A model generated the notes under the pieces. That model ran no database searches. It saw only the letters and a program-made list of their open reading frames with translations, and was not told where the DNA came from. Below, piece after piece: positions 1 to 10,937 of a stretch of DNA of 64,000 nucleotides (positions are counted from its first letter, which is position 1; every line of letters starts with the position of its first letter). The position numbers and the translations under genes are program-made. Origin of the DNA: Siphonodentalium dalli (taxonomy: Eukaryota; Mollusca; Scaphopoda; Gadilida; Siphonodentaliidae); NCBI GenBank assembly GCA_032622095.1, contig CP136061.1:93121345-93185344 (forward strand), read 5' to 3'.

Positions 1-685
1 GTATTTGTATTAGTTATTTTACACGGTACGCAGAAAATTGGTTTTAAAAAATGTTGTCAACTCGGACAGCAGACCTTAAAAGATGTAAGATCCGATTTGA
101 CACTACATTAGTAAACTTTTACGTAATTTTTAAGTACTTTTCATATTATCAGACAAGACAAAAGGAAAAAAAGAAAAACAATTTCAATCACTGCATATGT
201 CATGACATGTGTGGCACAGGCACCGCAAAATCCACACAAGCATCAAACCAGTACGAAATAATATGAATCGTACGTGACACGTACTGGAGCAACCAAACAT
301 AATGTGCCTCAAATTTGCCTTTTTCGTCGAAATAACGCTAAGAATAATTTATGTAACATCATGCAGTGGTCACGACGGAGACGATGTGCCAAATCGACAA
401 GACGTGTCGTGGATGGTAAAATATTGTCTGGATTATCGTAATGACTTCTTCATTTTTCGTTTTCATTAAGCTGACCAACGATGTTGGTTTCCAATTCCGC
501 GTTCTTTTGCAATCTCCACATGGTTGCTAACCGGAAGTCACGTGACAATTTCTCCAACATCTATACCCGCGATCTTGAAAAATCACTGATGGATATAGCA
601 AAAATTATATGACGTCATTCACATGCCTTAGGTATAATCACCCTTGGTGGTTGCTATTATAATAACGCTCTTTAGTACTACATTT
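1..685. other. no recognisable feature
   Basis: AT-rich sequence with only short chance open frames. No protein family, RNA gene or clear terminal repeat is seen. Confidence 0.5.
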
Positions 686-689
686 AGAA

Positions 690-1135
690 AACTAAATCAT
701 GAACGCTCTTTATCCGATATGACCATTGGAATTTTTGCTCCCATAAAAATGGAAAGTCTACTACGTAACTTGGAAGGGGCATACGATAGGTTGACACGTT
801 CACGAAATATTGATATACTGGCTTCATATTCTCTGAAAAATACTATCCATGGTCACAGCCATTTTCCAGTTGTTTTTAATTTTTCACACAGGTGTGAAAC
901 AAACGCTCTTTATTTATACCATATCGGGGGAAAAAAAGAATACGGAACGCTCTTTTCTGTTTTGTTTAAGCCAAACATCGTGTGACTTCAATTCGTCTTT
1001 CTTGGACATATAATGCTCGTAGAAAGGTAGTTGAAGTATTTGTCGACCTATTTCGATACCGGGGGAAATTCAAAAGTGAATATCATTAGGTGTATTCTGA
1101 AGCGCGAACGGCCATGTGGCTTTAACACGTACTCA
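690..1135 (+). repeat. dispersed repeat family X, copy 1
   Basis: Roughly 430 bp that recurs near 18.65-19.07 kb (same strand) and 24.73-25.10 kb (opposite strand). Shared landmarks in order are 'aaacgctcttta', 'ggaacgctcttttctgtt', 'ataatgctcgtagaaa' and 'gccatgtggctt'. A 113-codon open frame over this copy (644-985) is not kept open in the other copies, so it is not treated as a gene. Class is unknown; no clear terminal inverted repeat or A-tail was found. Confidence 0.6.
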
Positions 1136-1168
1136 TTTGAATGTCGATATCCGGCCATCAAAACCTAC

Positions 1169-1550
1169 TAAAGATTCACAATCAGATTGAGCGCCCCTAA
1201 ATTACTATTTATGCGGCTTCGGTGCATGTAAATGATATTAGAATTAAGTCGAGGAACCCGCACACCAAAGCCCGGAGTTATCAGATATAGACTTTTGAAA
1301 TCTGTTATTTTTCACCAATTGAATATTTGGCGGCCTGTCGACATACTCTCGATATCAAATTGTGTTGAACAAAATGTTGACATATAACACTTTTTGGGCA
1401 TTTTATACTATATTTGACAGTAGTTAGCATTTATTTTTTGGCAATTAATATATTCTGATAACTGAAGCGCCATTCCAAGAAATGTTGTTGTTGTTGTTGT
1501 TGTTGGAATCTGATGATATGGGGACCATCGGTCGGATTGTGTACCTTTAA
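1169..1550. mobile_element. MITE of the AAAGGTACTC family, degraded copy
   Basis: The right end reads 'ggtcggattgtgtaccttt', the inverse of the family terminus AAAGGTACTCAATCCGATC. The left end is a degraded version at about 1169, followed by the family hallmarks 'cctaaattactattt' and 'gtcgaggaaccc'. Other copies are at 9067-9507, 26329-26771, 33738-33850, 36090-36313 and 55175-55582. A short (TTG)n microsatellite lies inside at about 1484-1505. No coding capacity; non-autonomous DNA element by structure. Confidence 0.65.
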
Positions 1551-1950
1551 TGGGCTTTAATGTCAGCATGTGTACCGTCTAATTATGTTCTGGTTTACGT
1601 ACCAATGGTAGTTTTATAGTGCCAAGTCAGAGTCATCTTTAATTTCATTGTTATTTTTTAATGAAACCTTCCACAACCGAACTTATTTGTATAGCAGAAG
1701 ATTCTTTTAACGCCTAGTTTGCGAAGTCAACCCGTGCGCCTCAGCAAAACGTGGCATTCTGCCAATGCTAGTGTACAAGTCACCTGATAACTTATTTAGT
1801 GCTAGCGTCCGTATGACCTGATAACTTATTACTATCAAACATGATTACACCGGAGCAACGCGACCAGACGCGTAACCTTCCAATGATACATTAGCCCATA
1901 GGATTCGAGATTTAAATATAAAGTGGCTCGTAATATTACTCCCGATCCAT
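1551..1950. other. no recognisable feature
   Basis: No coding frame or repeat recognised. A near-duplicate phrase 'acctgataacttatt' occurs twice near 1780-1830, a small local duplication. Confidence 0.4.
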
Positions 1951-1954
1951 ACAT

Positions 1955-2035
1955 AGATGGTATAGGTTATAGTATACCAAATACAATTTAGTAGAGTGAT
2001 TTCCCCTGAGACCCACAAGCTAGGTTCAGCAACAA
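1955..2035 (-). repeat. dispersed repeat family Y, fragment
   Basis: Inverse of the segment seen at about 35.21-35.28 kb and 36.00-36.07 kb: shared 'agagtgatttcccctg' and 'accaaatacaa'. A small fragment of an unclassified dispersed repeat. Confidence 0.55.
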
Positions 2036-2379
2036 AAAAACAAGAACCGTTATTTCGTGGGAGACTCTGGATTCAGAATCCTAAACAGATTACGGGCGGG
2101 GCTACATCGAGATTACGCGGATTCTAGTTCAGATTTTGAAATCCACGTGGTCGCCGGTAATAAAATTTAATGTCCTCCCAGCGTCAAACATCGCCCATGT
2201 ATTTGACAAAAGTTTCATTTGAATCTTATATTTATAATGTTCATGTTTGTTGTGAAAGTCGTGATTTTCAATTATGTTGTATATACACCTAATTAGCTGT
2301 GCCCATCCAACTTAATCGCATCTTTTTTTCAAGTTAAGCATTTCTAACAGCTCTAGATCTCCTGAATCGAATTCCGTAG

Positions 2380-2685
2380 ACGTTGTGGAAAACACACGAA
2401 ACGTGTCAGTTGTATAGGGGCGTGGCGACAGGGGCTGTTGGGTCCCCCCCCCCCGAACTTTGGTACATTTCCAACAGTTGGAAATTTCATGCCTGACACA
2501 ACATAGTTGGACATTAATTTGACAACAAATATAGGTTGGAATTGTTCTCGTTGTTTTATTTTCCAGCCAGTAATAGTTGGTAATTCTCGAATCTTAGGGT
2601 ATGCCGAGTTTGATATTTCAAAGGGGTGCAAATAGAATTCGGCGAAGCTGATGGGAACCCTCTAGCCACGTCCCTAGAATTTGTA
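2380..2685. mobile_element. hAT-like MITE remnant
   Basis: Ends with 'ccctctagccacgtcccta', nearly the right terminus of the 1.18 kb element at 16429-17606. It also shares a poly-C tract and the 'tttccaacagttggaaatt' style inner repeat. The 92-codon minus-strand frame here is an accident of this repeat. The left terminus is degraded and no target duplication was found. Confidence 0.5.
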
Positions 2686-2689
2686 CGTG

Positions 2690-3605
2690 TTGGTATTTAA
2701 TCAAATAAATTGACTGACATTTCCACTATATAGTCATGCGATCCTAGAATAAGCTTTACATTTGTGTTTGTGGGATTGGAAGATGCAGCTCACGTGCGAT
2801 CACAAGACCACAACATCAGCTACATGGGCAAAGCTTCATTTTCCAACTATTGCACAGCACGTTGGCCAAAAAATTGCCTGTGTTTCGGCACTCTAGAGAA
2901 TATTGTGCAAAACGACTGCATTTAACGAAACAAAACATTTTAGATATGAAATTGTTATAACACTAGATAGTACATACGTGTATCTGATAATCCATCGATA
3001 CCATATAATCCTACTATGTCTCGAATAAGAAGGAACATATAATTACGAACAAAGCAGAAGACATATCCATGCAAGTTCACGTGAATTCGGTCAATGGTGA
3101 CGGTTACCGCCGAATTTGAAATCGACATGAGTTCGGGTGGTATTTTATGGATGGAATTGTGAAATGAAAATGATTTAAGTGGCGACGAAATTGACAAGGA
3201 TTTGCTTCAAGTTCGCCATCAACCGAAGTGCTCCCCCAGAATTATTATCAATAATATTATTATTTGGCTAATTTCAGTAAAATTCTCTCCGTTTACACTC
3301 GATAACACAAATTTGTCTCCGCATTTAATATTCATTGATATGGATCGTTTATATTCTGCAATATTTTTTGAACCCAAGGGATGGATTCTTATGTTTTATT
3401 GTGTTTTTAAACTCCGAGGTGGGGAAATATCGGTATGTTGACATTATGAATGTTCTGATTCCGATTACGAAATCAGAATCGTAATCCTCATTACGACGAA
3501 ATAACAAGTAGTCTGTTCCTCTACTGCTTCTGGTCTGTTCGTTTTGTTCCTCTACTTATTCTGGTATGTTCGTTTACCACGTCGTATGGAGTGTAATCCG
3601 TAATC
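2690..3605. other. no gene recognised; short inverted phrases
   Basis: No coding signal. At 3450-3480 and 3595-3625 there are inverted 'gattccgattacgaaatcag'-type phrases and a repeated 'cgaaataac', related to sequence near 2050-2140. This suggests a very small degraded fold-back, but the ends cannot be defined. Confidence 0.35.
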
Positions 3606-3609
3606 TGAA

Positions 3610-3810
3610 TCCAGATTATCACGAAATAACGACTGGCAGCTGAAGGTCGCCAATACATGGATGAGAAGTGCACGAAAAAATGTACACACGTGTTTCCCGA
3701 CCAGAAACGCCAACCAAAACCACGTGGTCAAAGGTTACGGCTGTTAAATGGGCGTATAATTTATGTGAGGTGTTGTGTCTTTTTTTTTTCGATGTCACAA
3801 TTTTCTCTTC
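3610..3810 (-). repeat. dispersed repeat family Y
   Basis: Inverse of about 35.03-35.19 kb. Shared landmarks are 'catggatgaga.gtgcacgaaaaa', 'tgtttcccg', 'ccacgtggt' and the run of T followed by 'cgatgtca'. The open frames on both strands (75 and 110 codons) are not preserved in the other copy and are not called as genes. Confidence 0.6.
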
Positions 3811-3959
3811 TAGTGGTGTCGATGGTTTTATCTGACAAGAGAGTGAGTTTGTGGATGTATGAACATATAAGTTATCATACTTAGTATCTAAGTTTTCTTT
3901 GGCAAATTTAGCCAAATTCACTAGCGCAGTCTTGTTCGGAATAGCATACATATACCGTC

Positions 3960-5270
3960 TCAGTTGTACTATGATACCGTCATAATATCTGGAATGTCAT
4001 GATCTTTCTTTATTTGTAATGGGTTTTTTTTATTTTTGCTTGTTTTAACGACATGTCACGGTGACACTGTCATATATTGTAGATGCGAAGAGACCAAGGC
4101 TTTGTTGATTGGTTGATTGATTGGGGTGTAACGTTGTTCCAGCAACAAAGCCATATCACGACGAGAAGAAACAGATTATCAAAATCAAGTGAAGCAACTG
4201 TGATTAGAAATGACAGTGAATTACACTAAACAAAACAAAACATATACAAATAAAAACACCCAAATCGGAGGGTGAGTCCTCGATAGGTAGGTGTCAGTAC
4301 CATTAAGAACAGTCTGGGTGAACGTCGACTCTATATTTGAAATATAGAGTCTGGAGCTTATGTGGCCAAAACCATTTCTATTCAGCGAAGAGCTTCCCCA
4401 AAATGACGTCACGGATTAAAAAAAATACATCGATGATTGACAGGTGTCCCCACGTGTTATTTGTTGTGCTTCGCAATAGCAATGGCCTGTGTCGCGTCAT
4501 AAACTTACAGCAGATAATATTTGTCGTGTGTGCGACTATTCTTTTTCGGGAGATGAACTCGCTGCATCAACCGGAAAGCTGCATCCGAGAGCAAAAAATA
4601 AGGTCGTTATCAAAAATTATGCTTTAGAACTATTTAAAAGCATAAAATTAAGTCATTTCCTCGGTGTTAACTTTCAGATGACTTTTTTACGACAAATAAT
4701 TTGATTTGCAAACCATGGTACAATCATGAAAGTAAATCAAATACACGGACACTGATGATGAGTGAGTTCTATTAATATTTATGGGAGGCCAAGTTGGTAC
4801 CATGCGCAGGCCTATCTATCAGGTCTAGCACATCCTTCAAATTAATCCGAATATATAATTTCGAAGCCATTGTTGTCATCGCTTTCGATCGGAGAAATTC
4901 CGCTCTGTTACTATATTTAGAGGTGACATTATGGGAGTCTCCGCCCACTAACACCTGTTTATTAACCCATACGGTTTCATTGGACGGAAAATAATTTACG
5001 CAATCAATCAGATTACGGAATCCCGAGGACTTGGAAATGAGATAGCGATGTTATCCGTCAGACCTTATATTCAATGTTGTAATGAATATTTAGGTATGAG
5101 TTTACTCAGACTGCATTAAGAACTGACCTTTGTGCAAACATATATAAAACATAATATAAAAACGGATAGGAATACTTCTTTGAGAACAGCAAACATAAAA
5201 CCTGCATGAAATATATTCAGCAAATATAAATAATTTAGTAAGACTTCCGCATATCAAAATATTTGTAGTA
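3960..5270. other. no recognisable feature
   Basis: Several 60-96 codon open frames overlap each other on both strands but none resembles a known family. A small palindrome around 4325-4352 ('gactctatatttgaaatata') is the only local structure. Confidence 0.4.
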
Positions 5271-5310
5271 GGTGACAACCTCGCCTCCTGGGCCGTCCTG
5301 GCTGAGTGAT

Positions 5311-5371
5311 AAGATATTTATAATATCTGATGAATCTGGGGTGGGTCTTAAAGGTACTAATCCGATCATAC
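5311..5371. repeat. left target-site duplication of the LINE
   Basis: About 60 bp matching 9029-9088, with one substitution (5317/9035) and one extra G in a G run. It contains the left end of an AAAGGTACTC-family MITE, whose remainder continues only after the right copy, so the LINE body sits between two copies of one pre-insertion site. Confidence 0.8.
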
Positions 5372-8300
5372 ACATACACATACACATCGAATATTACGAT
5401 GAATACACGAAAACACTTGGCGATATTTGTGATATGTACAAACCGCATGGTAATGTGATAGTAATGGGAGATTTCAATGGCCAATTCGAGAAATTCGATG
5501 AACGAAACATGGCATTCAAAAGACTTGTCAAGCGAATCGAAATGGTGTCTGTGAATTATACATTCTGTCAAGATTGTCCGCGCTCCACGTGCGTCCCTTT
5601 TGGTGATGGTGTATACGATGGAACGACTGTTGATCATATATTGATCCCATCAACCCTTGTTCCTTTCATAAGAGAGGTACATGTTTTAGACGATGATGCC
5701 ATCAATGTATCCAATCACAGACCAGTTACTTTGAGCTTGAGCGTTGAACTGCGATATCGACACATAACAGAAAGCGCCGAAGAACGCTGTGTTATAGATT
5801 GGAAAAAAGCCAAATCTCAGCCGGAAATCCTTGAAAATTATAAACGAACTCTTGATTTAGAATTAAACTCATTTGACACATTAGATAAACAGGAAACCGA
5901 TACATGTATACTATACGATTCAATTGTAAGTGCAATATCAAAAGCTTCCGAAACAACCTTACCGAATAGGAAATTCAATAAACGGTTGAAACCTTTCTGG
6001 AATGAAAACTTAAAAAATATGCACAAAAATATGCGGACTCTCCGGAAAATTTGGGTGAATAAAGGCAGACCTCGCGCAGATACTCATTCGGAAAGTTACA
6101 CGAACTATAAACTTGCAAAATGTGATTTCCGGAGAGAATATAGAACAGTTTCTGTTCAATACTTGGCCGAACAAAACAATGAAATCGATGAGCGTGCACA
6201 AATTGATCAGAACTATTTATTTCGCGTATTACATACGAAGCGTCAGAAAAATCATATAGATAAGAACGCATTTTTCTTTTATGAGGGACAAACTCTTCGT
6301 CATGATCACGAAATTGCGGATGGGTGTGCATCTTACTTTGAGAAGTTATATTCGCCGTTGTACATACCGGAGTTTGATAACCAACACTTCAACTACGTGA
6401 ACGAATTCGTTACGCGATTGGCCGATAGTGATAACAATGATGATAAGAACAATGACATACTCTTTAGGGTCACTCCACGTGAAATACTTTCGGTGTATCG
6501 CAACCTCAGCTTTGGCAAAGCAACTGGTTGGGATGGCATATCGAATGAGCATTTAATATACGGAAGCCAGAAGTTAACTCAGACGGTATCGAATCTCATG
6601 ACAGCAATGATTCAAACACAAATAGTCCCACCACATATGAAACGTGGTGTAATCATAACGCTACACAAAGGCGGTTCAAAAGCCAGAACTGACTTTGATA
6701 GCTACAGAGCTATAACTCTGATGCCCACTCTATACAAGCTACTCGAAAAAATTTTACAAGCTCGAATTGAAATATACGCTCCAAAATTACTTAATGTACA
6801 CCCGCTTCAACACGGCTTTCAGAAGGGAATAAGCGCCACGATGACGTCTTATGTAATGAAAGAATGCATTGCATATGTATCTGAAAGTAAACAAAAGCTG
6901 TATAGTTTATTTTTAGACGTCTGGAAAGCTTTCGACACCGTCTGGATTAACGGATTGCTATACAAATTGCACGCATGTGGTTTCAAAGGAAATTTATTTT
7001 GTTTGATACGTGAACTTCTTATCAACGTAACGTGTTCTGTTCGTCATAATAACGTTTTTTCCAGGTGGTTTGACGTGCGACAGGGAGCCAGGCAAGGGGG
7101 TATCCTCTCCCCTTTGTACTATATGATCTACGTGGACGAGTTAATACATATTCTTGCAAACTCAGATTTTGGCTTAAACATGCTCGGTGTAAATTGTACG
7201 TCCCCAACTCATGCAGACGATATGGTTCTGCTGTCTCTCAACAAATCTGGGCTATCAGCGCTTTGCGATATTTGCTACGACTACAGCAAGAAGTGGCGGT
7301 ATAAATATAACCCAACAAAATGCGCTGTAGTAGTCTTCAATGAAACTAAAGCAGAATGTTTGCGTCAAAATCGAATCTGGAAAATAGGTACCTCAGATAT
7401 CACAGAAAGTACGAGCATCACTCATTTGGGTATTTCTATTGATAAATATGACTTTAATGGTATATTCACTGATCATATATGCGATAAGACTCGTAGCACG
7501 TTCATGATGCTAAACAACGCCGGCCTTTATCCGGGTGGTATGACACCAAAAAGTTGCTCATTAATTTATTCGTCAGTAGTTATACCTAAAGGTCTCTATG
7601 GTTCAGAACTACTATGGAATCTAAACCAAAATCACATTGAACGACTTGAGAGAACACATAGATTCTGCTTAAAGTATTACCAGGGCCTTCATCGTCGTAC
7701 AAAAACGGTTATAGCCCAAGGATTGGTCGGAACCTCGTCAATGCTATCACTTATTGAAAAACGTAAATTGTCACTTTTCGGTTCATTGTGCAACTTAAAA
7801 TCTTCTAAAACTGTGAAACAAGTATTTCTCACGCGCTTATATCAGTACATAGTTGGCACTACATGTTCATCATCAAGTTACATGTCTGACATCATTGACA
7901 CTCTTAACAAATATGACATGACCGAAGCTCTTGAAAACTACATCGAAAATTCAATATTCCCTAAGAAATCCACATGGAAATGTGCCATAAACGAATCATG
8001 GTCAAAAGTTAATAGAGAACATTGGGACATGAGCGTAAATGAGGATACTCGACTTGCCAGGTTCTCTGCCGTCCATCCAACGTTATGCATGTCCCGGCTA
8101 TGGGAAAATTGTCGCATATACCCAGCCCATAAAAAATCATATCTACTTATTGCACGCCTTGTTTGCATACTGGAAACAAATGAGGAAACCTGCGTACTAT
8201 GTGACAACAAACATAAAGATCTTGTAAAACATGCATTAATCGAATGTTCTTCCATTTGCGACGATCGAAATACCTTTGAATTCGAGCTACTAAACTTGTT

Positions 8301-9028
8301 TCATGTAGACATTTATATGCAATATGACAAACTGGATGTAGAATCCAAAACGCGCGTTCTACTAACATGTCTACATGAAAACATATACTGTGCTCCCGAA
8401 GAAGAAAATAAACTAATAGATTTTTTCGTGAACAAAGCTGCATTCCTCTGGAGAGTATATGTTGATCGACTGACGCCAAGTCCTGACTAGATCTCCCAAA
8501 CCTTCATATAAACTCGATCATAACATGCAGTTATAAGCGTGTTCGTAATTGTTCATATCACATGTATCTGTGTATTGTTTTACCAGTAAGTACATTTGTA
8601 TGTATGTATGTTTGTCGTTTGTTTGGTTGTTTGTCTCGTATGCCTGCTTGTCTGACTGTCGTCTGTATGTCTGTAAGTAATGCTGGGGAAATGGTCGGCT
8701 CCGAGTCGGTAAGACTGCACAAAGGCATTGGCGTTTGTGGGTCTTCCAGAGAGAGAGATCCCTGATTTGGGTCCAACTCCGGCTTGGTCGTCTCGGAGTT
8801 TGCTATTTCTCTGTATGTAGGTACGATATGGCTGTAGAATGGAATGTCTATTTTATGTAGTGCATGAGTGTGTGTATATGTGTAGTTGGTTCGTCATACA
8901 TATTGAGACATGTGTTGTAGATATGTTTGTAATCCTTAATTTTTAATACACTGTGTTATGTAACAAATTTGTGTTTGTTCTCATAATGTAACATTTATAT
9001 ATGAATCTCCATATATGGAGGATAATAA
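5372..9028 (+). mobile_element. 5'-truncated non-LTR retrotransposon (LINE)
   Basis: The body between the two target-site copies is about 3.66 kb. It holds most of an ORF2-type frame and a 3' untranslated region of about 540 bp (8491-9028) that contains TGTATG/TTTG simple repeats and a small hairpin 'ctccatatatggag' directly before the terminal 'gataataaag'. There is no poly-A tail; the end is A/T-rich and short-repeat-like. The 5' part (5' UTR, ORF1, start of the endonuclease) is missing, as expected from incomplete target-primed reverse transcription. The frame is fully open, so the insertion is probably young compared with other elements here. The LINE clade cannot be fixed by eye. Confidence 0.85.
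5374..8490 (+). CDS. LINE ORF2 protein, N-terminally truncated (endonuclease/reverse transcriptase)
   Basis: The continuous frame opens at a GTG at 5272, but the first 33 codons are target-site sequence, so I start the element-derived part at 5374; no genuine start codon is present. Numbering from 5272: residues about 64-155 are the C-terminal part of an APE-type endonuclease (GDFN at 66-69, TVDHILIP, and SNHRP at 147-151 with the catalytic His149). Residues about 405-680 are a reverse transcriptase, with motif A FLDVWKAFD (Asp549), the RQGGILSP motif and motif C HADD (Asp649/Asp650). Near residue 990 is a C-x2-C-x9-H-x4-C motif (CVLC...ECSS), shared with LINE tails at 16.2, 17.8 and 50.8 kb. 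The endonuclease N-terminus with its metal-binding residues is missing, so retrotransposition by this copy is unlikely although the RT motifs are intact. In the usual SDH endonuclease motif the middle Asp is Asn148 here. Confidence 0.88.
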   Translation: MHIHIEYYDEYTKTLGDICDMYKPHGNVIVMGDFNGQFEKFDERNMAFKRLVKRIEMVSVNYTFCQDCPRSTCVPFGDGVYDGTTVDHILIPSTLVPFIREVHVLDDDAINVSNHRPVTLSLSVELRYRHITESAEERCVIDWKKAKSQPEILENYKRTLDLELNSFDTLDKQETDTCILYDSIVSAISKASETTLPNRKFNKRLKPFWNENLKNMHKNMRTLRKIWVNKGRPRADTHSESYTNYKLAKCDFRREYRTVSVQYLAEQNNEIDERAQIDQNYLFRVLHTKRQKNHIDKNAFFFYEGQTLRHDHEIADGCASYFEKLYSPLYIPEFDNQHFNYVNEFVTRLADSDNNDDKNNDILFRVTPREILSVYRNLSFGKATGWDGISNEHLIYGSQKLTQTVSNLMTAMIQTQIVPPHMKRGVIITLHKGGSKARTDFDSYRAITLMPTLYKLLEKILQARIEIYAPKLLNVHPLQHGFQKGISATMTSYVMKECIAYVSESKQKLYSLFLDVWKAFDTVWINGLLYKLHACGFKGNLFCLIRELLINVTCSVRHNNVFSRWFDVRQGARQGGILSPLYYMIYVDELIHILANSDFGLNMLGVNCTSPTHADDMVLLSLNKSGLSALCDICYDYSKKWRYKYNPTKCAVVVFNETKAECLRQNRIWKIGTSDITESTSITHLGISIDKYDFNGIFTDHICDKTRSTFMMLNNAGLYPGGMTPKSCSLIYSSVVIPKGLYGSELLWNLNQNHIERLERTHRFCLKYYQGLHRRTKTVIAQGLVGTSSMLSLIEKRKLSLFGSLCNLKSSKTVKQVFLTRLYQYIVGTTCSSSSYMSDIIDTLNKYDMTEALENYIENSIFPKKSTWKCAINESWSKVNREHWDMSVNEDTRLARFSAVHPTLCMSRLWENCRIYPAHKKSYLLIARLVCILETNEETCVLCDNKHKDLVKHALIECSSICDDRNTFEFELLNLFHVDIYMQYDKLDVESKTRVLLTCLHENIYCAPEEENKLIDFFVNKAAFLWRVYVDRLTPSPD

Positions 9029-9088
9029 AGATATATATAATATCTGATGAATCTGGGGTGGGTCTTAAAGGTACTAATCCGATCATAC
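9029..9088. repeat. right target-site duplication of the LINE
   Basis: Second copy of 5311-5371. It continues without a break into the MITE at 9067, confirming that it represents the undisturbed target. Confidence 0.8.
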
Positions 9089-9507
9089 GCTCCTACATTA
9101 CTATTTCTTTGGCTACGGGGGTAAACAATATTTGATTCGAGTCGAGGAACCCACAGTCAAAACTCAGATATAGATTTTTGAAGTTTGTGTTTTCAATTGT
9201 TAGATTACCAGAACACGAGGGTCAAACGGACGGTCTTGCAGATAAAGATGGATAACTCTAAAATCAAGTGGTTATTATCACCACTTGATTTTAGAGTTTT
9301 TTGTTTATCTGCAAGACCGTCCGTTTGACCCTCGTAAATCAATCAGTTTGTGGGGCACAAACAATAAAAACCGCAAAGTTCAAACATCGATATCTAATCA
9401 CTCTGAGCTTTAATGGGTGGGTTCCTCTACTGGAATCAAATATGTTTCACACCCGAAGCCAAATAAATAGTACTTTAGGAGCCTATGATCGAATTGAGTA
9501 CCTTTAG
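9067..9507. mobile_element. palindromic dimer of the AAAGGTACTC MITE
   Basis: Starts AAAGGTACTAATCCGATC and ends 'tcgaattgagtaccttt'. Unlike the copies at 26.3 and 55.2 kb, both halves are the same MITE end ('attactattt...gtcgaggaaccca' and its inverse). They are joined through a near-perfect palindrome of about 120 bp centred near 9277, with arms containing 'gagggtcaaacggacggtct' and 'aaatcaagtggt'. No coding capacity. The LINE inserted into its left terminus. Confidence 0.75.
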
Positions 9508-9509
9508 TT

Positions 9510-9800
9510 CACCAAGTTGACAATCTGGTGGCTGACTCAGTAGGTGATTCCTCTCACGAAAGCCAGCATCCCTCCATGAAATTGCATGAGCGCCTCCTCT
9601 TTCAATTTGACTCAAATTTTACCCTTTCTCTCGAAGCATCGTATTGAAATTTGAAAACTGAAAGATCAACCTGTTTTTTCTGAAAGTCGAAACTTGAAAG
9701 ATTTTGGAGATTTTTGTTTTGGAACAATGTGATCAACTTCCTTAGTTTGTTTAGGAGCAAACGTAACACTGCAGTAGCTGTATCCGTTGATTGTGAGAAC
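9510..9800. other. AT-rich sequence, probable LINE ORF1 continuation
   Basis: Lies directly downstream (minus strand) of the ORF1 remnant. Frames here are short and shifted; no domain is recognised. Confidence 0.3.
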
Positions 9801-9810
9801 AGGAGTAATA

Positions 9811-10640
9811 TCATTCTCTTGAAGTTGTATTGCTAGCAATAAACTGATGAGTGCTGGCATCAACAAACTTTTTCTCTAAAACGGCAGCCGAGTATGTAAC
9901 TTGAGAAATTGATGGTCTGGTACCAACTAATTTCTTAGCATCTATATACGATAAATGTTTCTCAGCCTTACATCTTTGTATCTTGAATCCATAGTCCCAT
10001 ATTGGACATGAACGATCCACTGCAGCATGTGAACCCTGACAGTTTGAATTTTGTTTAGGATTTATACAATCATTATGATCATGACAAACAGAACAGCGTG
10101 CACAAATGTTTTCTTTATTTTTACAATGGCCCTGGCCACGGCCATAGCTCTGGCATTTAAAACATCGTAATGAATCCATAGTACTTATATCTACCTGCAT
10201 GTAGCCAGCCTTCAATGTCGGTGGATGTTCGCACCGATTGAAGGTCAGAAGATAACTATTCAGAGGAACTCTTAGTCGATCAAAAGTCTTTGTAAATCCA
10301 CGGACTTCTGCAACTGTCTGTGGTGCCAACTCCGCCAATATTTCTTATTTCGAAGAATCAGCTATACCGCGGGTTCGCAACACAGTTATGCTACTATTCA
10401 GTGTATTGTGAGGAGTAAACAACACTGGCGTCTGTGCAATAGTTGTTAAATACAGCAGAGCATCAGATTGAAATTTCGAAGAGAGCCACTTATTGTCCCA
10501 GACCTGATTTGTTTAACATAGTTCAAGTGTCTAGCAATGCTTTGTAGCGTTTTATCAATGACAAAGATAAAATGTATTTTCACATTTGGGTCAAAGTCAA
10601 GAACCAAGTACTGAGGGAATACCATAGAATCATTGGAACT
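9811..10640 (-). pseudogene. LINE ORF1 (gag-like, zinc-knuckle) remnant
   Basis: The clearest open part is 9811-10338 (175 codons). It has a TLKAGYMQVDI segment followed by a cysteine-rich array beginning RCFKCQSYGRGQGHC, then CARC, CSVCHDHNDC, a 'NCQGSHAAVDRSCPIW' segment, and 'KAEKHLSYIDAKKLV'. This order is typical of ORF1 nucleic-acid-binding proteins of jockey/CR1-like LINEs. Upstream, 10345-10640 still encodes related N-terminal sequence (VFPQYLVLDFDP, then TPHNTLNSS), but it is separated from the zinc-knuckle part by an in-frame TAA near 10350 and by at least one frameshift. The first knuckle has Arg where His is usual (GRGQGHC instead of GHGQ..C). Not a functional gene. It probably bound element RNA when intact (family knowledge). 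Confidence 0.75.
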
Positions 10641-10937
10641 TACGAGCAATACGTTGTTTTTTATTGAGTTGCCATACGAAAAGCAAAAAATTGACAACTA
10701 GCCCAGCAGCCGCCGTGGACTACCCTTCGAATTCTGGTCGGGCCAAAGACTGGTACATATCTGAAGCGATGACCCGTTTTGCGACTGCATATAGCAGCCT
10801 CTCGGTACCTCACCACAGTGAGGCAGGCGTGAATAATACATAATTCAACACTCAACAATCATCAGGACAAACAAAAGAGACAAAAGAGAACAAATCATCC
10901 ACCTAATACGCACACGCTTGACTACCAAAAGATAACT
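10641..10937. other. probable LINE 5' region, unassigned
   Basis: Lies upstream (minus strand) of the ORF1 remnant, so it may be its 5' leader. No independent feature recognised. Confidence 0.3.

Noticed and set aside
644-985. 113-codon plus-strand frame
   Set aside because: Lies mostly in dispersed repeat X, and the frame is not kept in the copies at 18.7 and 24.8 kb.
5272-5373. First 33 codons of the LINE frame as its true N-terminus
   Set aside because: This stretch begins at GTG and is target-site and flanking sequence (5311-5371 repeats at 9029-9088), not LINE coding sequence.
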